Source: Coraliomargarita sinensis (lineage in GTDB: Bacteria; Verrucomicrobiota; Verrucomicrobiia; Opitutales; Coraliomargaritaceae). From it: a stretch of DNA of 6,959 nt. The number at the start of each line of letters is the position of its first letter. Position 1 is the stretch's first letter. This document shows positions 1-5,386 of this stretch, piece by piece. The stretch is from contig NZ_QHJQ01000018.1 of the NCBI RefSeq assembly GCF_003185655.1, positions 1 to 6,959 of the forward strand. The letters are read 5' to 3'. Made by a program: the position numbers and the translations under genes. Under the pieces are notes generated by a model. The model was not told where the DNA came from. It worked only from the letters and a program-made list of their open reading frames with translations, and ran no database searches.

Positions 1-116
1 CCCCTGATCACCCAACTTTCATCCGGACTTTCAGGCTTCTTTTTTGAAAAAATTGAGAAAGCTGGCGCAACGAGGAGAGGAACGATAAAAAGAAAGAGGT
101 ATGTAAGTAATTTCAT
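1..116 (-). CDS. Partial exported protein, N-terminal 38 residues
   Basis: The gene starts at base 116 and runs off the low-coordinate edge, so only the first 38 codons are visible. It opens with MKLLTYLFLFIVPLLVAPAF, a short basic start followed by a hydrophobic stretch, then turns polar (FSKKKPESPDE). This is a probable signal peptide or membrane anchor. The start is chosen because ATG follows the GTTAGGC core of the adjacent attC site after only a short A-rich leader (GCAAAATG), as in the other cassettes. The first residues resemble those of the gene at 1924-2403 (MRLLTYISLFVV), and the DNA there is similar too. The mature function cannot be judged. Confidence 0.8.
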   Translation of the reverse strand, partial: MKLLTYLFLFIVPLLVAPAFSIFSKKKPESPDESWVIR

Positions 117-119
117 TTT

Positions 120-188
120 GCCTAACGGTGAGCGTAGTCACGGAGGTGAGCGGAGCGAACCGGAGTTGACTACCGCGACTGGATATCC
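120..188 (-). repeat. attC site 1 (3' end of the macro-domain cassette)
   Basis: The plus strand reads core GCCTAAC (120-126), a body, then GATATCC (182-188). The body arms GCGTAGTCA and TGACTACCGC pair with one extra base on one side, around a loop rich in GGAG/GAGCGAAC. The GATATCC core belongs to the macro cassette and matches that cassette's other end at 683-689. The stop codon and last codons of the macro gene lie in this site. Its right arm, bases 166-182, is identical to 3375-3391 in attC site 8. Confidence 0.85.
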
Positions 189-676
189 TCCTCGGTGTTT
201 AGATTGTTGAACCACATAAAGCTCTCTTCATCAAAGAGGACAAATTGGATTCGCTTCAAATTCTGTGTTGGAAACGCCTTGCAGGTTCGTATCAAGAGTT
301 CAGCAACCCTCCGAGTCGGCAATCCGAAGACGCCAGTCCCAAGGGCTGGGATCGCCACCGATTCGATTCTATTTTCTTCGCAGAGTCTGAGGATTTCTTT
401 TCCGCAGCTGACAATCAGTGCTTCCCAGCCTTCAGTTTCGCCATTCGGAGCGACGGCATGAATTACATACTCAGACGGCAAATCGCCTGCTCCCGTGATG
501 ACTGCTTCGCCCTCATGGATCGGGGCAAGTGCATCACATTCTTTTTGTATCGATTCACCGCCAGACCTCAAAATTGCTCCAGCGACTCCACTACCAAGAA
601 TGAGTTCTTCATTCGCAGCATTCACGATTGCTTGGGTAGTTGATTGGGTGATGTCCCCCTGGATGATTTCGATCAT
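170..676 (-). CDS. Macro-domain protein, probable ADP-ribose / O-acetyl-ADP-ribose hydrolase
   Basis: The protein has 168 residues, nearly all of it one macro domain. Visible family motifs are GDIT at 7-10 (Asp8, adenine contact), IVNAAN at 17-22 (Asn22, near the distal ribose), the glycine-rich loop GSGVAGAI at 28-35, and the phosphate loop IPALGTGVFGLP at 109-120. The family binds ADP-ribose and often removes it, or its acetyl ester, from proteins or small molecules in the cytoplasm. Activity here is inferred. The length suits a single-domain enzyme, with no fused partner and no DarT-type toxin next door. The ATG at 676 follows the GATATCC core after a 12-nt A-rich leader. The last residues (IQSR) and the TAG stop are encoded by attC site 1. 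This is the only clearly enzymatic cassette in the window. Confidence 0.93.
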   Translation of the reverse strand: MIEIIQGDITQSTTQAIVNAANEELILGSGVAGAILRSGGESIQKECDALAPIHEGEAVITGAGDLPSEYVIHAVAPNGETEGWEALIVSCGKEILRLCEENRIESVAIPALGTGVFGLPTRRVAELLIRTCKAFPTQNLKRIQFVLFDEESFMWFNNLNTEEDIQSR

Positions 677-682
677 TCTTTT

Positions 683-812
683 GGATATCGATGAGATGAG
701 GCACCGATACAGCGGTAAGCGGTGCTGAGATTGGAATCAAGGTGGTCAAAATTTCCAAGAAGGTCAATCACGCGGCGGCTGTATCGGTTGTTCCTCAATC
801 GTCTGGTTCTGT
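683..812 (-). repeat. attC site 2 (type II, 130 bp)
   Basis: The plus strand reads core GGATATC (683-689), then GATGAG. A long arm GAGGCACCGATACAGC (about 698-713) pairs with GCTGTATCGGTTGTTCCTC (about 778-796), and the site ends with CTGG and GTTCTGT (806-812). The loop is about 60 nt and contains the stop codon of the gene at 764-1171. This is the longest site in the window. The low-coordinate core has ATC where attC sites normally have AAC, giving an ATCGAT junction. Confidence 0.85.
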
Positions 813-1171
813 GTTTCCTTGCCCATTTCGTCAATGGTCAGGGAATACCGATAGTAACCGTCCTCCCAAGAAACCCGATTTCCATCTGCTTTCAATTTCT
901 TCACCAAGGGAGTCGCTTCCTGAAATCCACGGTCAACACGAAAAAGGAGAGAACGATAACCAACATCCGTGAATTCTATCCATGAAGCGCCCGGGTCTAG
1001 CATCTCGAAACCGCAATAGTCGTGGCCATACACCCGTCTGATTTTTCCTTTCTCGAATTCAATCGTTTCGCTTTCAGATTCGTTGTAAGTGTGACCGAAA
1101 AATTCTCCACCCAAGAGAAAACCAATAAAGCCTACGAGTGGTATGGTTATTAATACGAGTAGGACTTTCAT
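764..1171 (-). CDS. Hypothetical membrane-anchored or exported protein
   Basis: The protein has 135 residues and is not recognised. Residues 3-22 form one hydrophobic segment (VLLVLITIPLVGFIGFLLGG) after a basic start, fitting an uncleaved anchor or signal peptide. The rest is soluble, acidic near residues 31-42, and contains one cysteine in YGHDYCGFEML. It seems to be beta-rich, with alternating segments such as SWEDGYYRYSLTI. The ATG at 1171 follows the GTTCTGTG core after 15 nt. The last residues (QPIQPPRD) and the TGA stop lie within attC site 2, so the C terminus is partly built from recombination-site sequence. The cassette ends match perfectly (GTTCTGTG and CACAGAAC). No function is proposed. 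Confidence 0.8.
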   Translation of the reverse strand: MKVLLVLITIPLVGFIGFLLGGEFFGHTYNESESETIEFEKGKIRRVYGHDYCGFEMLDPGASWIEFTDVGYRSLLFRVDRGFQEATPLVKKLKADGNRVSWEDGYYRYSLTIDEMGKETQNQTIEEQPIQPPRD

Positions 1172-1180
1172 CTTTTTATC

Positions 1181-1239
1181 ACAGAACGTAGATGTTTAGT
1201 CGTGTAGCGCAGCGGAGTCGACTAAACATCTTGTTATTG
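1181..1239 (-). repeat. attC site 3 (short, 59 bp)
   Basis: The plus strand reads core ACAGAAC (1181-1187), arm TAGATGTTTAGTCG, loop, arm CGACTAAACATCT, then TTGTTATTG (core GTTATTG 1233-1239). The long near-perfect stem is among the clearest in the window. The TAA stop of the next gene is part of the CAATAAC core. This site and site 11 end in TTGTTA instead of the CTGG motif of the others. Confidence 0.85.
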
Positions 1240-1437
1240 GCCACCTGGCGAGCCGAGGAGAAAAGAATCCCTGTGAAAATTTTTCTTCAGTCCCCAAAAC
1301 AATTTTTTTAGTTGAAATGTGTTCTTTTGTTCACTAGAAGTTTCGGGTCCGTCACGCGTGACCTCAACGCATGTTAGGCCTCGCGAGTCGCAACCCGAAA
1401 CCACTTCAATTAATTCTTTTGTGCCCTGCGCCTTCAT
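1234..1437 (-). CDS. Small hypothetical protein, 67 residues
   Basis: This is the only open frame in the gene direction that fills the cassette between attC sites 3 and 4, the smallest cassette here (287 bp). The product is unrecognised: a mixed-charge N-terminal half with two cysteines (SGCDSRGLTCVEV), a polar middle (SSEQKNTF), then a basic, aromatic stretch (QLKKLFWGLKKNFHRDSF). No signal peptide or membrane helix is evident. The ATG at 1437 lies 36 nt from the crossover, a longer leader than most cassettes have, though AATAAAGA precedes it. The TAA stop falls in the core of site 3. The end repeats match at only 5 of 7 positions. The cassette could hold a non-coding or decayed gene instead, so confidence is moderate. 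Confidence 0.5.
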   Translation of the reverse strand: MKAQGTKELIEVVSGCDSRGLTCVEVTRDGPETSSEQKNTFQLKKLFWGLKKNFHRDSFLLGSPGGQ

Positions 1438-1467
1438 TCTTTATTCAAGATCTCATCGCAGGTGTGC

Positions 1468-1573
1468 CTCTAACGTCAAGAGTAGTCGATGCGAGTCTGT
1501 GGGGTCAATTGTGCAACTGGTTCTCGGATAATCCAGCGCCTGAACTCGCATTGACTATCTCGCCTGGATATGC
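1468..1573 (-). repeat. attC site 4 (long-loop type, 106 bp)
   Basis: The plus strand reads core CTCTAAC (1468-1474), arm GTAGTCGATGCGAG (1482-1495), a loop of about 48 nt, arm ACTCGCATTGACTA (1544-1557), then GCCTGG and GATATGC (1567-1573). Both arms and blocks of the loop, such as TGGTTCTCGGA, recur in attC site 8, which has the same length. The high-coordinate core is of the GAT/ATC type. Confidence 0.85.
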
Positions 1574-1574
1574 C

Positions 1575-1859
1575 CTACTGGGTAAGCCTCAATAAGATAC
1601 CTCCAAATACTATAAACGCAAAGCCTGAAATCATTGGAATCAGGATAAGAATAGATGCATCACCATCGCTATTTAGATATGCAATTGAACTTATCAGGTA
1701 GAGGGCAGCACCCAGATTCATGGAATACCAGGGCCATTTCGTGTAGATTAGGGATATCCCGCAATTAGGACATTCATTCTCTTTTCTTGCTCCCCAAAGC
1801 GTAGTAAATTTCCACTTGTCCACCCACGAAACTTTGTGACTGCAGGCAGGGCATTTCAT
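1575..1859 (-). CDS. Zinc-ribbon protein with two membrane helices
   Basis: The protein has 94 residues. The N terminus carries two CxxC knuckles, CPAC at 3-6 and CPNC at 30-33, separated by 23 residues, a typical zinc-ribbon arrangement. Two hydrophobic segments follow at about 47-64 (NLGAALYLISSIAYL) and 70-90 (ILILIPMISGFAFIVFGGIL), with a short acidic link (NSDGDAS). This predicts a small inner-membrane protein with a cytoplasmic zinc ribbon. Proteins of this layout are widespread and mostly uncharacterised, so no role is assigned. The ATG at 1859 follows an A-rich 16-nt leader, and the stop lies just outside attC site 4. The cassette has GAT/ATC cores at both ends (GATATAG and GCATATC, matching at 5 of 7 positions). 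Confidence 0.85.
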   Translation of the reverse strand: MKCPACSHKVSWVDKWKFTTLWGARKENECPNCGISLIYTKWPWYSMNLGAALYLISSIAYLNSDGDASILILIPMISGFAFIVFGGILLRLTQ

Positions 1860-1869
1860 TCTTTTTTTC

Positions 1870-1974
1870 CTATATCGATGAGGACAGGCAACCCGCCTGA
1901 CGAGTTGGAAGTCTTAGTGATTTCTAGAGTTTTACGGGCGGGTTGTCGGGTTGTCCTGCTCCGGCTGGTTCTGC
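1870..1974 (-). repeat. attC site 5 (type II, 105 bp)
   Basis: The plus strand reads core CTATATC (1870-1876), then GATGAGGACAGGCAACCCGCC, which pairs with GGCGGGTTGTC and GGGTTGTCCTGCTCC. CTGG and core GTTCTGC (1968-1974) end the site. The repeated GGGTTGTC block gives the stem two possible registers. The site is nearly identical to site 13 in length, both arms and part of the loop (TAGTGATTT.TAGAGTTTTACGGG). The stop of the gene at 1924-2403 lies in the loop. Confidence 0.87.
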
Positions 1975-2403
1975 CTTTTTCGCTTCTTTAGTCGCCCTTC
2001 GAGTAAACTTCTCTCGGAAATGAGGCATCTTGGAATCAGGCCAAGTCATCCACATCGTATCCCCTTCCACTTGAGCATCTACAATCTGCTTCCCAACCTT
2101 TTTGTCTATAAATTCTATTCGGATTATTCCGTCGTTCAGTTTGGTAACAAGTGGCTCCCCCTTATACTCTAACTCGCGAAACTTACAGTGCATCGTAGAG
2201 CCAGAGAATTCGAAGGTAAGAATCCCAAGCAAACCATCGAGCTTTTCCAAGCGTTCAGGCGTCCAGTATGGATGTTTCTTTAATTCTTTTAGAGTGCCCT
2301 CCATGTCCGACTTCCATGCCCCCTCTATCGGCTTGAGGAGCTCAGAGCCACTTACGTCGAGCGACAAAACAACAAAAAGTGATATGTATGTGAGTAATCT
2401 CAT
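1924..2403 (-). CDS. Exported hypothetical protein, lipocalin-like layout
   Basis: The protein has 159 residues from the ATG at 2403. A signal peptide covers about residues 1-19 (MRLLTYISLFVVLSLDVSGS). The mature part begins IEGAWKSDMEGTLKELKK and continues with likely beta strands (LGILTFEFSGSTMHCKF, DGIIRIEFIDKKVG, GDTMWMTW). A G-x-W motif followed by strands suggests a small lipocalin-like barrel, inferred from layout only. A basic tail (FTRRATKEAKKAEPAG) precedes a C terminus encoded in attC site 5 (GQPDNPPVKL). An in-frame upstream GTG would add nine residues, but it lies in attC site 6, across the cassette boundary, so the ATG after the 17-nt A-rich leader is preferred. The start resembles that of the partial gene at 1-116. 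Confidence 0.85.
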   Translation of the reverse strand: MRLLTYISLFVVLSLDVSGSELLKPIEGAWKSDMEGTLKELKKHPYWTPERLEKLDGLLGILTFEFSGSTMHCKFRELEYKGEPLVTKLNDGIIRIEFIDKKVGKQIVDAQVEGDTMWMTWPDSKMPHFREKFTRRATKEAKKAEPAGAGQPDNPPVKL

Positions 2404-2414
2404 TTTTCTTAAAA

Positions 2415-2485
2415 ACAGAACGTGGAGCACTATCGCACCTGTAGCGCGGAGCGCGAAAGGTGTTGATAGCTGCGTCTGGATAGAC
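2415..2485 (-). repeat. attC site 6 (71 bp)
   Basis: The plus strand reads core ACAGAAC (2415-2421), GTGGAGCACTATCGCACCT, loop GTAGCGCGGAGCGCGAA, arm AGGTGTTGATAGCTGCG, then TCTGG and GATAGAC (2479-2485). The high-coordinate core is GAT type and is a perfect inverted match to that cassette's other end (GTCTATC, 2798-2804). Bases 2486-2535 are a short 3' untranslated stretch of the next cassette with nothing recognisable in them. Confidence 0.83.
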
Positions 2486-2535
2486 CCAGTTCTGGTATAG
2501 TCAAATCGGTTAGTTCTAATGCTCTCATTTCGAAA

Positions 2536-2790
2536 TTAACCGGTGGATGAGTCCCTCTTATGTTTTTTCGCAAAAATAAACTGAGAACCTACGAGCGTTG
2601 CCAGCCCACCGATGAGGAAGGCCTGGGCGATGGCTCGATTTTGTTTAATTTCTTTTTCCATTATTACTCTTTCTTCCGTCGTCATCTTCGATTCAGGGAT
2701 GTTCGCAAGGTGATTCATTTTCTGATGAATGAGTGCGCTGATTGCAATCGCTAGAGCAGCTATCAAGACCACGATCAACTTCGGTTTCAT
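2536..2790 (-). CDS. Small two-helix membrane protein
   Basis: The protein has 84 residues and is not recognised. There is a hydrophobic segment at about 4-21 (KLIVVLIAALAIAISALI), a polar, charged middle (EERVIMEKEIKQNRAIAQ) likely to be helical, a second hydrophobic segment at about 56-74 (AFLIGGLATLVGSQFIFA), and a basic tail (KKHKRDSSTG). It is predicted to sit in the inner membrane as a helical hairpin; the basic tail suggests a cytoplasmic C terminus. The ATG at 2790 follows GAAAGAA, 13 nt from the crossover. The stop lies about 50 bases before attC site 6, so this is one of the few genes whose C terminus is free of recombination-site sequence. The cassette has GAT-type ends (GATAGAC and GTCTATC), a perfect inverted repeat. 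Confidence 0.82.
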   Translation of the reverse strand: MKPKLIVVLIAALAIAISALIHQKMNHLANIPESKMTTEERVIMEKEIKQNRAIAQAFLIGGLATLVGSQFIFAKKHKRDSSTG

Positions 2791-2797
2791 TTCTTTC

Positions 2798-2902
2798 GTC
2801 TATCGATGAGGGTAGACGCCCGACCAAAGGAGGTGAGACGTGCAAGTGATTAACGGTATTTTCGAGGCGCTTACTCGGGTTGTCTATCCCGCCTGGTTCG
2901 AC
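2798..2902 (-). repeat. attC site 7 (type II, 105 bp)
   Basis: The plus strand reads core GTCTATC (2798-2804), then GATGAGGGTAGACGCCCGA, which pairs with TCGGGTTGTCTATCCCGCC. CTGG and core GTTCGAC (2896-2902) end the site. The loop is about 50 nt (2824-2873). It has the same length and plan as sites 5 and 13, with different arm sequence. The low-coordinate core has ATC in place of AAC. Confidence 0.86.
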
Positions 2903-2907
2903 CTTAC

Positions 2908-3252
2908 TTATATTATAATTAGTAAAAATATTAAGACAGGTAGAACTACATCAAAAACTATTTCTTTTCTCGTTGGAGGAGATTCTAACTGCGTAAAAGA
3001 GATGACCGTATCTAGAGCAGAGATAAAAATTAGCGTTCCGGCTATTCGTATATCACCAAAAAAATAAAAATAAAATCCTGTTAATATGAGAACGATTCTT
3101 ACAAGAGGCCGAGCCATTTGTTTTATTCTTTCCTTTGCTGGCTCCTCACTGGCTTTTTTAAGTATATGCCGAATGGCTGGAGTTAGTGCAGCAATAAACA
3201 CAAGCAATCCACCTCCAAACTGTAACAGTGCGTTAATTCTTTCCTCGCTCAT
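2908..3252 (-). CDS. AT-rich four-helix membrane protein
   Basis: The protein has 114 residues and is not recognised. There are four hydrophobic segments: about 8-27 (ALLQFGGGLLVFIAALTPAI), 49-64 (LVRIVLILTGFYFYFF), 68-86 (IRIAGTLIFISALDTVISF) and 98-114 (IVFDVVLPVLIFLLIII, the very C terminus). A charged loop (KKASEEPAKERIKQMAR) separates the first two. The coding sequence is visibly more AT-rich than its neighbours (for instance around 2908-3070), which hints at a different source. The ATG at 3252 sits 45 nt from the crossover, an unusually long leader. A sequence GAAAGAATA lies where other cassettes have GAAAGAATG, as if an original start had been lost. The cassette ends GTTCGAC and GTCGAAC match perfectly. 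Confidence 0.82.
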   Translation of the reverse strand: MSEERINALLQFGGGLLVFIAALTPAIRHILKKASEEPAKERIKQMARPLVRIVLILTGFYFYFFGDIRIAGTLIFISALDTVISFTQLESPPTRKEIVFDVVLPVLIFLLIII

Positions 3253-3291
3253 AATGGCTGTTGGATGCTTTCAGATGGGTTATATTCTTTC

Positions 3292-3397
3292 GTCGAACGA
3301 TAAGCGTAGTCGATGCGAGCCTAACGGGTCAATCATGCAAGTGGTTCTCGGACTTCCCAGCGGCGGCACTCGCATTGACTACCGCGACTGGTTCGCT
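3292..3397 (-). repeat. attC site 8 (long-loop type, 106 bp)
   Basis: The plus strand reads core GTCGAAC (3292-3298), arm GTAGTCGATGCGAG (3306-3319), long loop, arm ACTCGCATTGACTA (3368-3381), CCGCGACTGG, core GTTCGCT (3391-3397). It is a sister of attC site 4, with both arms identical. Its right end (3375-3391) is identical to 166-182 in site 1. It encodes the last residues and stop of the next gene. Confidence 0.87.
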
Positions 3398-3675
3398 CCC
3401 TTCTGTGAGTAGTCCTTCAAGCGCTTCTTCAAGCTATTCATCTGCTTCCGAAAACTCCACCACGAGAGCTCTCCTTTTTGCCTAAGGGCGATCAGCAGGT
3501 AAAGAGCGCTTAGGTCTGGGTGTGATTCATTCGGTTCTTTAGTTCCCTGCTCATTCAGTTCTGATAGGACATTCACGCAATCGTAGCATATGAAGAAGCC
3601 ATCTGGGCATGCATGCAGAACCTTTGTTTCACTTCTCTTTTTGCCGCAACAGGTGCATGACTCTTCTTTTTTCAT
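3379..3675 (-). CDS. ClpX-type C4 zinc-finger protein, free-standing
   Basis: The protein has 98 residues. Residues 7-33 match the N-terminal zinc-binding domain of ClpX: CTCCGK at 7-12 (Cys7 and Cys10 as the first pair), a 19-residue spacer, then ICYDCV at 29-34 (Cys30 and Cys33). In ClpX this domain dimerises and binds adaptors and substrates. Here the AAA+ ATPase is absent. The rest is a short linker (NEQGTKEPNESHPD), a helix (LSALYLLIALRQKGEL) and a basic helix (WWSFRKQMNSLKKRLKDYS). It could act as an adaptor or nucleic-acid-binding protein; that is inference. Cys9 and Cys23 are additional cysteines. The ATG at 3675 follows GAAAGAGA. The last three residues (QSR) and the TAG stop are encoded by attC site 8, as in the macro-domain gene. 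Confidence 0.85.
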   Translation of the reverse strand: MKKEESCTCCGKKRSETKVLHACPDGFFICYDCVNVLSELNEQGTKEPNESHPDLSALYLLIALRQKGELSWWSFRKQMNSLKKRLKDYSQKGANQSR

Positions 3676-3683
3676 TCTCTTTC

Positions 3684-3772
3684 AGCGAACGTCGAGATCA
3701 GCGGATGCGAGCCGACTGCTTTAGATTAACACTGGCGGCGTTACTCGCATTCGCTGCATCGACTGGTTGGAA
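3684..3772 (-). repeat. attC site 9 (89 bp)
   Basis: The plus strand reads core AGCGAAC (3684-3690), GTCGAGATCAGCGGATGCGAG, loop, ACTCGCATTCGCTGCATCGA, CTGG, core GTTGGAA (3766-3772). The inner arm GATGCGAG/ACTCGCAT is shared with sites 4 and 8, so it seems to belong to the same lineage with a shorter, different loop. Confidence 0.85.
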
Positions 3773-3773
3773 T

Positions 3774-4163
3774 TTATGTTCTCTCATTCTTACTATCAAG
3801 TATCCCAAGAATCATGGTGAAGAAAACACCAATCGCAGATAGGCTCGCTGAGACCATCAATGGTGCATAAATCTCAAGCTGCATGATGTGGTATGTCTGC
3901 TGAGACATATCGGAAAACATTTCGTGGAACTTGAAATTTTCATTCCCAAAGCGCCAGACACCATGAAAGAAAAGCAAAACACTCATTGATCCTAAGCCCC
4001 AAAGGAACCCCTTCATTTTCTTTCCTTTGGAATAAGCCACGCAACCAGCTATAAACAAGAGTGCCAGGATCGAAAGCAAGACGATAGCTTCTACTGTTCT
4101 CGCATGGCCATAGATGCTCAAAAGGCTATATTCGATGGCCCGAACTGTAGGTTCATTTTCCAT
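3774..4163 (-). CDS. Three-helix membrane protein
   Basis: The protein has 129 residues and is not recognised. A polar N terminus of about 22 residues (ENEPTVRAIEYSLLSIYGHA) comes before hydrophobic segments at about 24-43 (VEAIVLLSILALLFIAGCVA), 52-68 (GFLWGLGSMSVLLFFHGVW) and 101-122 (PLMVSASLSAIGVFFTMILGIL). A basic turn (YSKGKKMKG) links the first two. A soluble loop (RFGNENFKFHEMFSDMSQQTYHIMQ) comes before the third. The tail is charged (DSKNERT). The positive turn after helix 1 suggests an outside N terminus. The ATG at 4163 is 13 nt from the crossover, and the stop (TAA) lies immediately next to the TTCCAAC core of site 9. The ends match perfectly (GTTGGAA and TTCCAAC). Confidence 0.83.
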   Translation of the reverse strand: MENEPTVRAIEYSLLSIYGHARTVEAIVLLSILALLFIAGCVAYSKGKKMKGFLWGLGSMSVLLFFHGVWRFGNENFKFHEMFSDMSQQTYHIMQLEIYAPLMVSASLSAIGVFFTMILGILDSKNERT

Positions 4164-4170
4164 TCTATTT

Positions 4171-4243
4171 TTCCAACGATAAGGAGTATCATGTAGTGAG
4201 CGAGGGACGAGCGAGCGGAATTGATACCTCCGCCTGGTTGTGT
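4171..4243 (-). repeat. attC site 10 (73 bp)
   Basis: The plus strand reads core TTCCAAC (4171-4177), GATAAGGAGTATCAT, loop of GAGCGAGGGACGAGCGAGCGG type, ATTGATACCTCC, GCCTGG, core GTTGTGT (4237-4243). The stem is GGAGTATCAT against ATTGATACCTCC. Its body ends ATCG on the minus strand, like the type II sites, but it is joined to an ordinary GTT cassette. The stop codon of the next gene lies in the stem. Confidence 0.86.
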
Positions 4244-4647
4244 GAGCTTCTTTTATCGAGAATTATCAGGTGCGTGAGATTTTCTTCGGCGTGATAACTA
4301 ACCTGTATAACTAAACCAAGATCCATCTCGCCAACCATATACATAGTTTCGCTCTCGATTGCTCGATCCCACCAAGACTTATGCGAACTAAGTGAGTGTT
4401 TAATTTCTTTGATCAAACTCCCTTCTATAATGAACTGAGTGCCATAAGCATCACGCGAAAACTTCCATTTTTCAGTTTGGAGAGCTTCAGATTCAAAAGA
4501 TATCGTATGCAATCCATACGCTTGAAGTTCTTTTTCTAGTGCAAGACCGATGCTTTTATTTCCCGGTTGGTATCTGACGGTTGTCTCACATCCCACAAAT
4601 AGAAAAACTAATACAAGTGCTATCGTTACGTGTCGCTTTGTCTTCAT
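4189..4647 (-). CDS. Predicted lipoprotein of unknown function
   Basis: The protein has 152 residues. A basic start and hydrophobic core end in LFVGC, a fair lipobox with Cys20 as the lipid-bearing residue, so the mature protein should be attached to a membrane in the periplasm. The mature part begins with NKSIGLALEKELQAYGLHTI and then GTQFIIEGSLIKEI. This strand-helix pattern recalls periplasmic alpha/beta lipoproteins such as the LpoB/CsgG-like group, but the resemblance is weak and no family is claimed. Later strands include YMVGEMDLGLVIQVSYHA and LTHLIILDKR. About 16 C-terminal residues (NQAEVSIPLARPSLTT) are encoded by attC site 10, so this gene reads further into its site than most others here. 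The ATG at 4647 lies 14 nt from the crossover. Confidence 0.84.
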   Translation of the reverse strand: MKTKRHVTIALVLVFLFVGCETTVRYQPGNKSIGLALEKELQAYGLHTISFESEALQTEKWKFSRDAYGTQFIIEGSLIKEIKHSLSSHKSWWDRAIESETMYMVGEMDLGLVIQVSYHAEENLTHLIILDKRSSHNQAEVSIPLARPSLTT

Positions 4648-4655
4648 TTCTTCTT

Positions 4656-4710
<55 letters not shown>

Positions 4711-4716
<6 letters not shown>

Positions 4717-5315
4717 TTTTCCGTTTAGTATGGTAGGTTTAGCGGTGACAGTTCCGGTCCAGATGTTCTGAGGGTATCGATACCAATTCAATTTGGTGTC
4801 CCGTAGTGCTTTCTCTTCCCTGAGGATCTCTTCCGACATCCGATATTGGAAAAAGAGAGCGTAGCTCTCTGAATCTTTAAATTCATAGGGGAGCCTGAGC
4901 TTCACAGTCTTGGACTTATTCGGTGCTATCTCGATCAAATACTCTTCAGGCCATTTACGATCAGCCCAAAGTCCATAGGGCATGCATCCACCAATTCTCT
5001 CGACAGGTTCCATGCTTGATGTGCTGACGAGATGGATGTCGTAGTGTGGGTAGTATGCGTTTCGGGTGCTCCCGTCTAGAGGTCGAAGGATTCTCTGATT
5101 TTCTTTTGAGGTGTTCTTGAATACGAGGAGGATGTCGCGTGTTGATGCGCCTGCAATCTGTGCAATCGATATTTCTATTCCTTCGTTCTTGTCCTCTTCG
5201 AATTTTGGCAAAGCTAAGAAGTCTTTTGGAATCTCGAAGACCTCGGTCTGCATCTCTTCTTTGCCGATGCCTAAGAGGGGGATCAGGAAAAGTAGATATG
5301 CCATGAATTTCTTTC

Positions 5316-5319
<4 letters not shown>
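4711..5319 (-). CDS. Exported hypothetical protein, largest cassette gene
   Basis: The protein has 202 residues. Residues 1-19 look like a signal peptide (MGKKFMAYLLFLIPLLGIG). The mature part is rich in predicted strands: RDILLVFKNTSKENQ, YDIHLVSTSSMEPVERIGG, YLIEIAPNKSKTVKLRLP, YALFFQYR. This resembles a single immunoglobulin-like beta sandwich; that is inference, and the family is not recognised. A single cysteine occurs in GGCMPYGLW. The start is ambiguous. The ATG at 5319 lies inside the recombination core (GTTATGG), only two bases after the crossover, and supplies the lysines a signal peptide needs. The ATG at 5304 (sixth codon) has the usual 17-nt leader but would leave no positive charge before the hydrophobic run. 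The TAA stop lies in the core of site 11, so the whole cassette is nearly all coding sequence. Confidence 0.85.

Positions 5320-5384
<65 letters not shown>

Positions 5385-5386
<2 letters not shown>

Noticed and set aside
245..643. Long open frame on the plus strand opposite the macro-domain gene
   Set aside because: The opposite strand encodes a protein with clear macro-domain motifs, the plus-strand product shows no recognisable features, and all cassette genes run the other way.
1188..1232. attC hairpins as rho-independent terminators
   Set aside because: The stems are not followed by a T tract on either strand, and they fit the attC plan with cores on both sides.
1319..1595. Plus-strand frames over the small cassette, as an alternative to the 67-residue gene
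   Set aside because: They run through attC site 4 and oppose the direction of every other cassette gene; the minus-strand frame ends exactly in the core of site 3.
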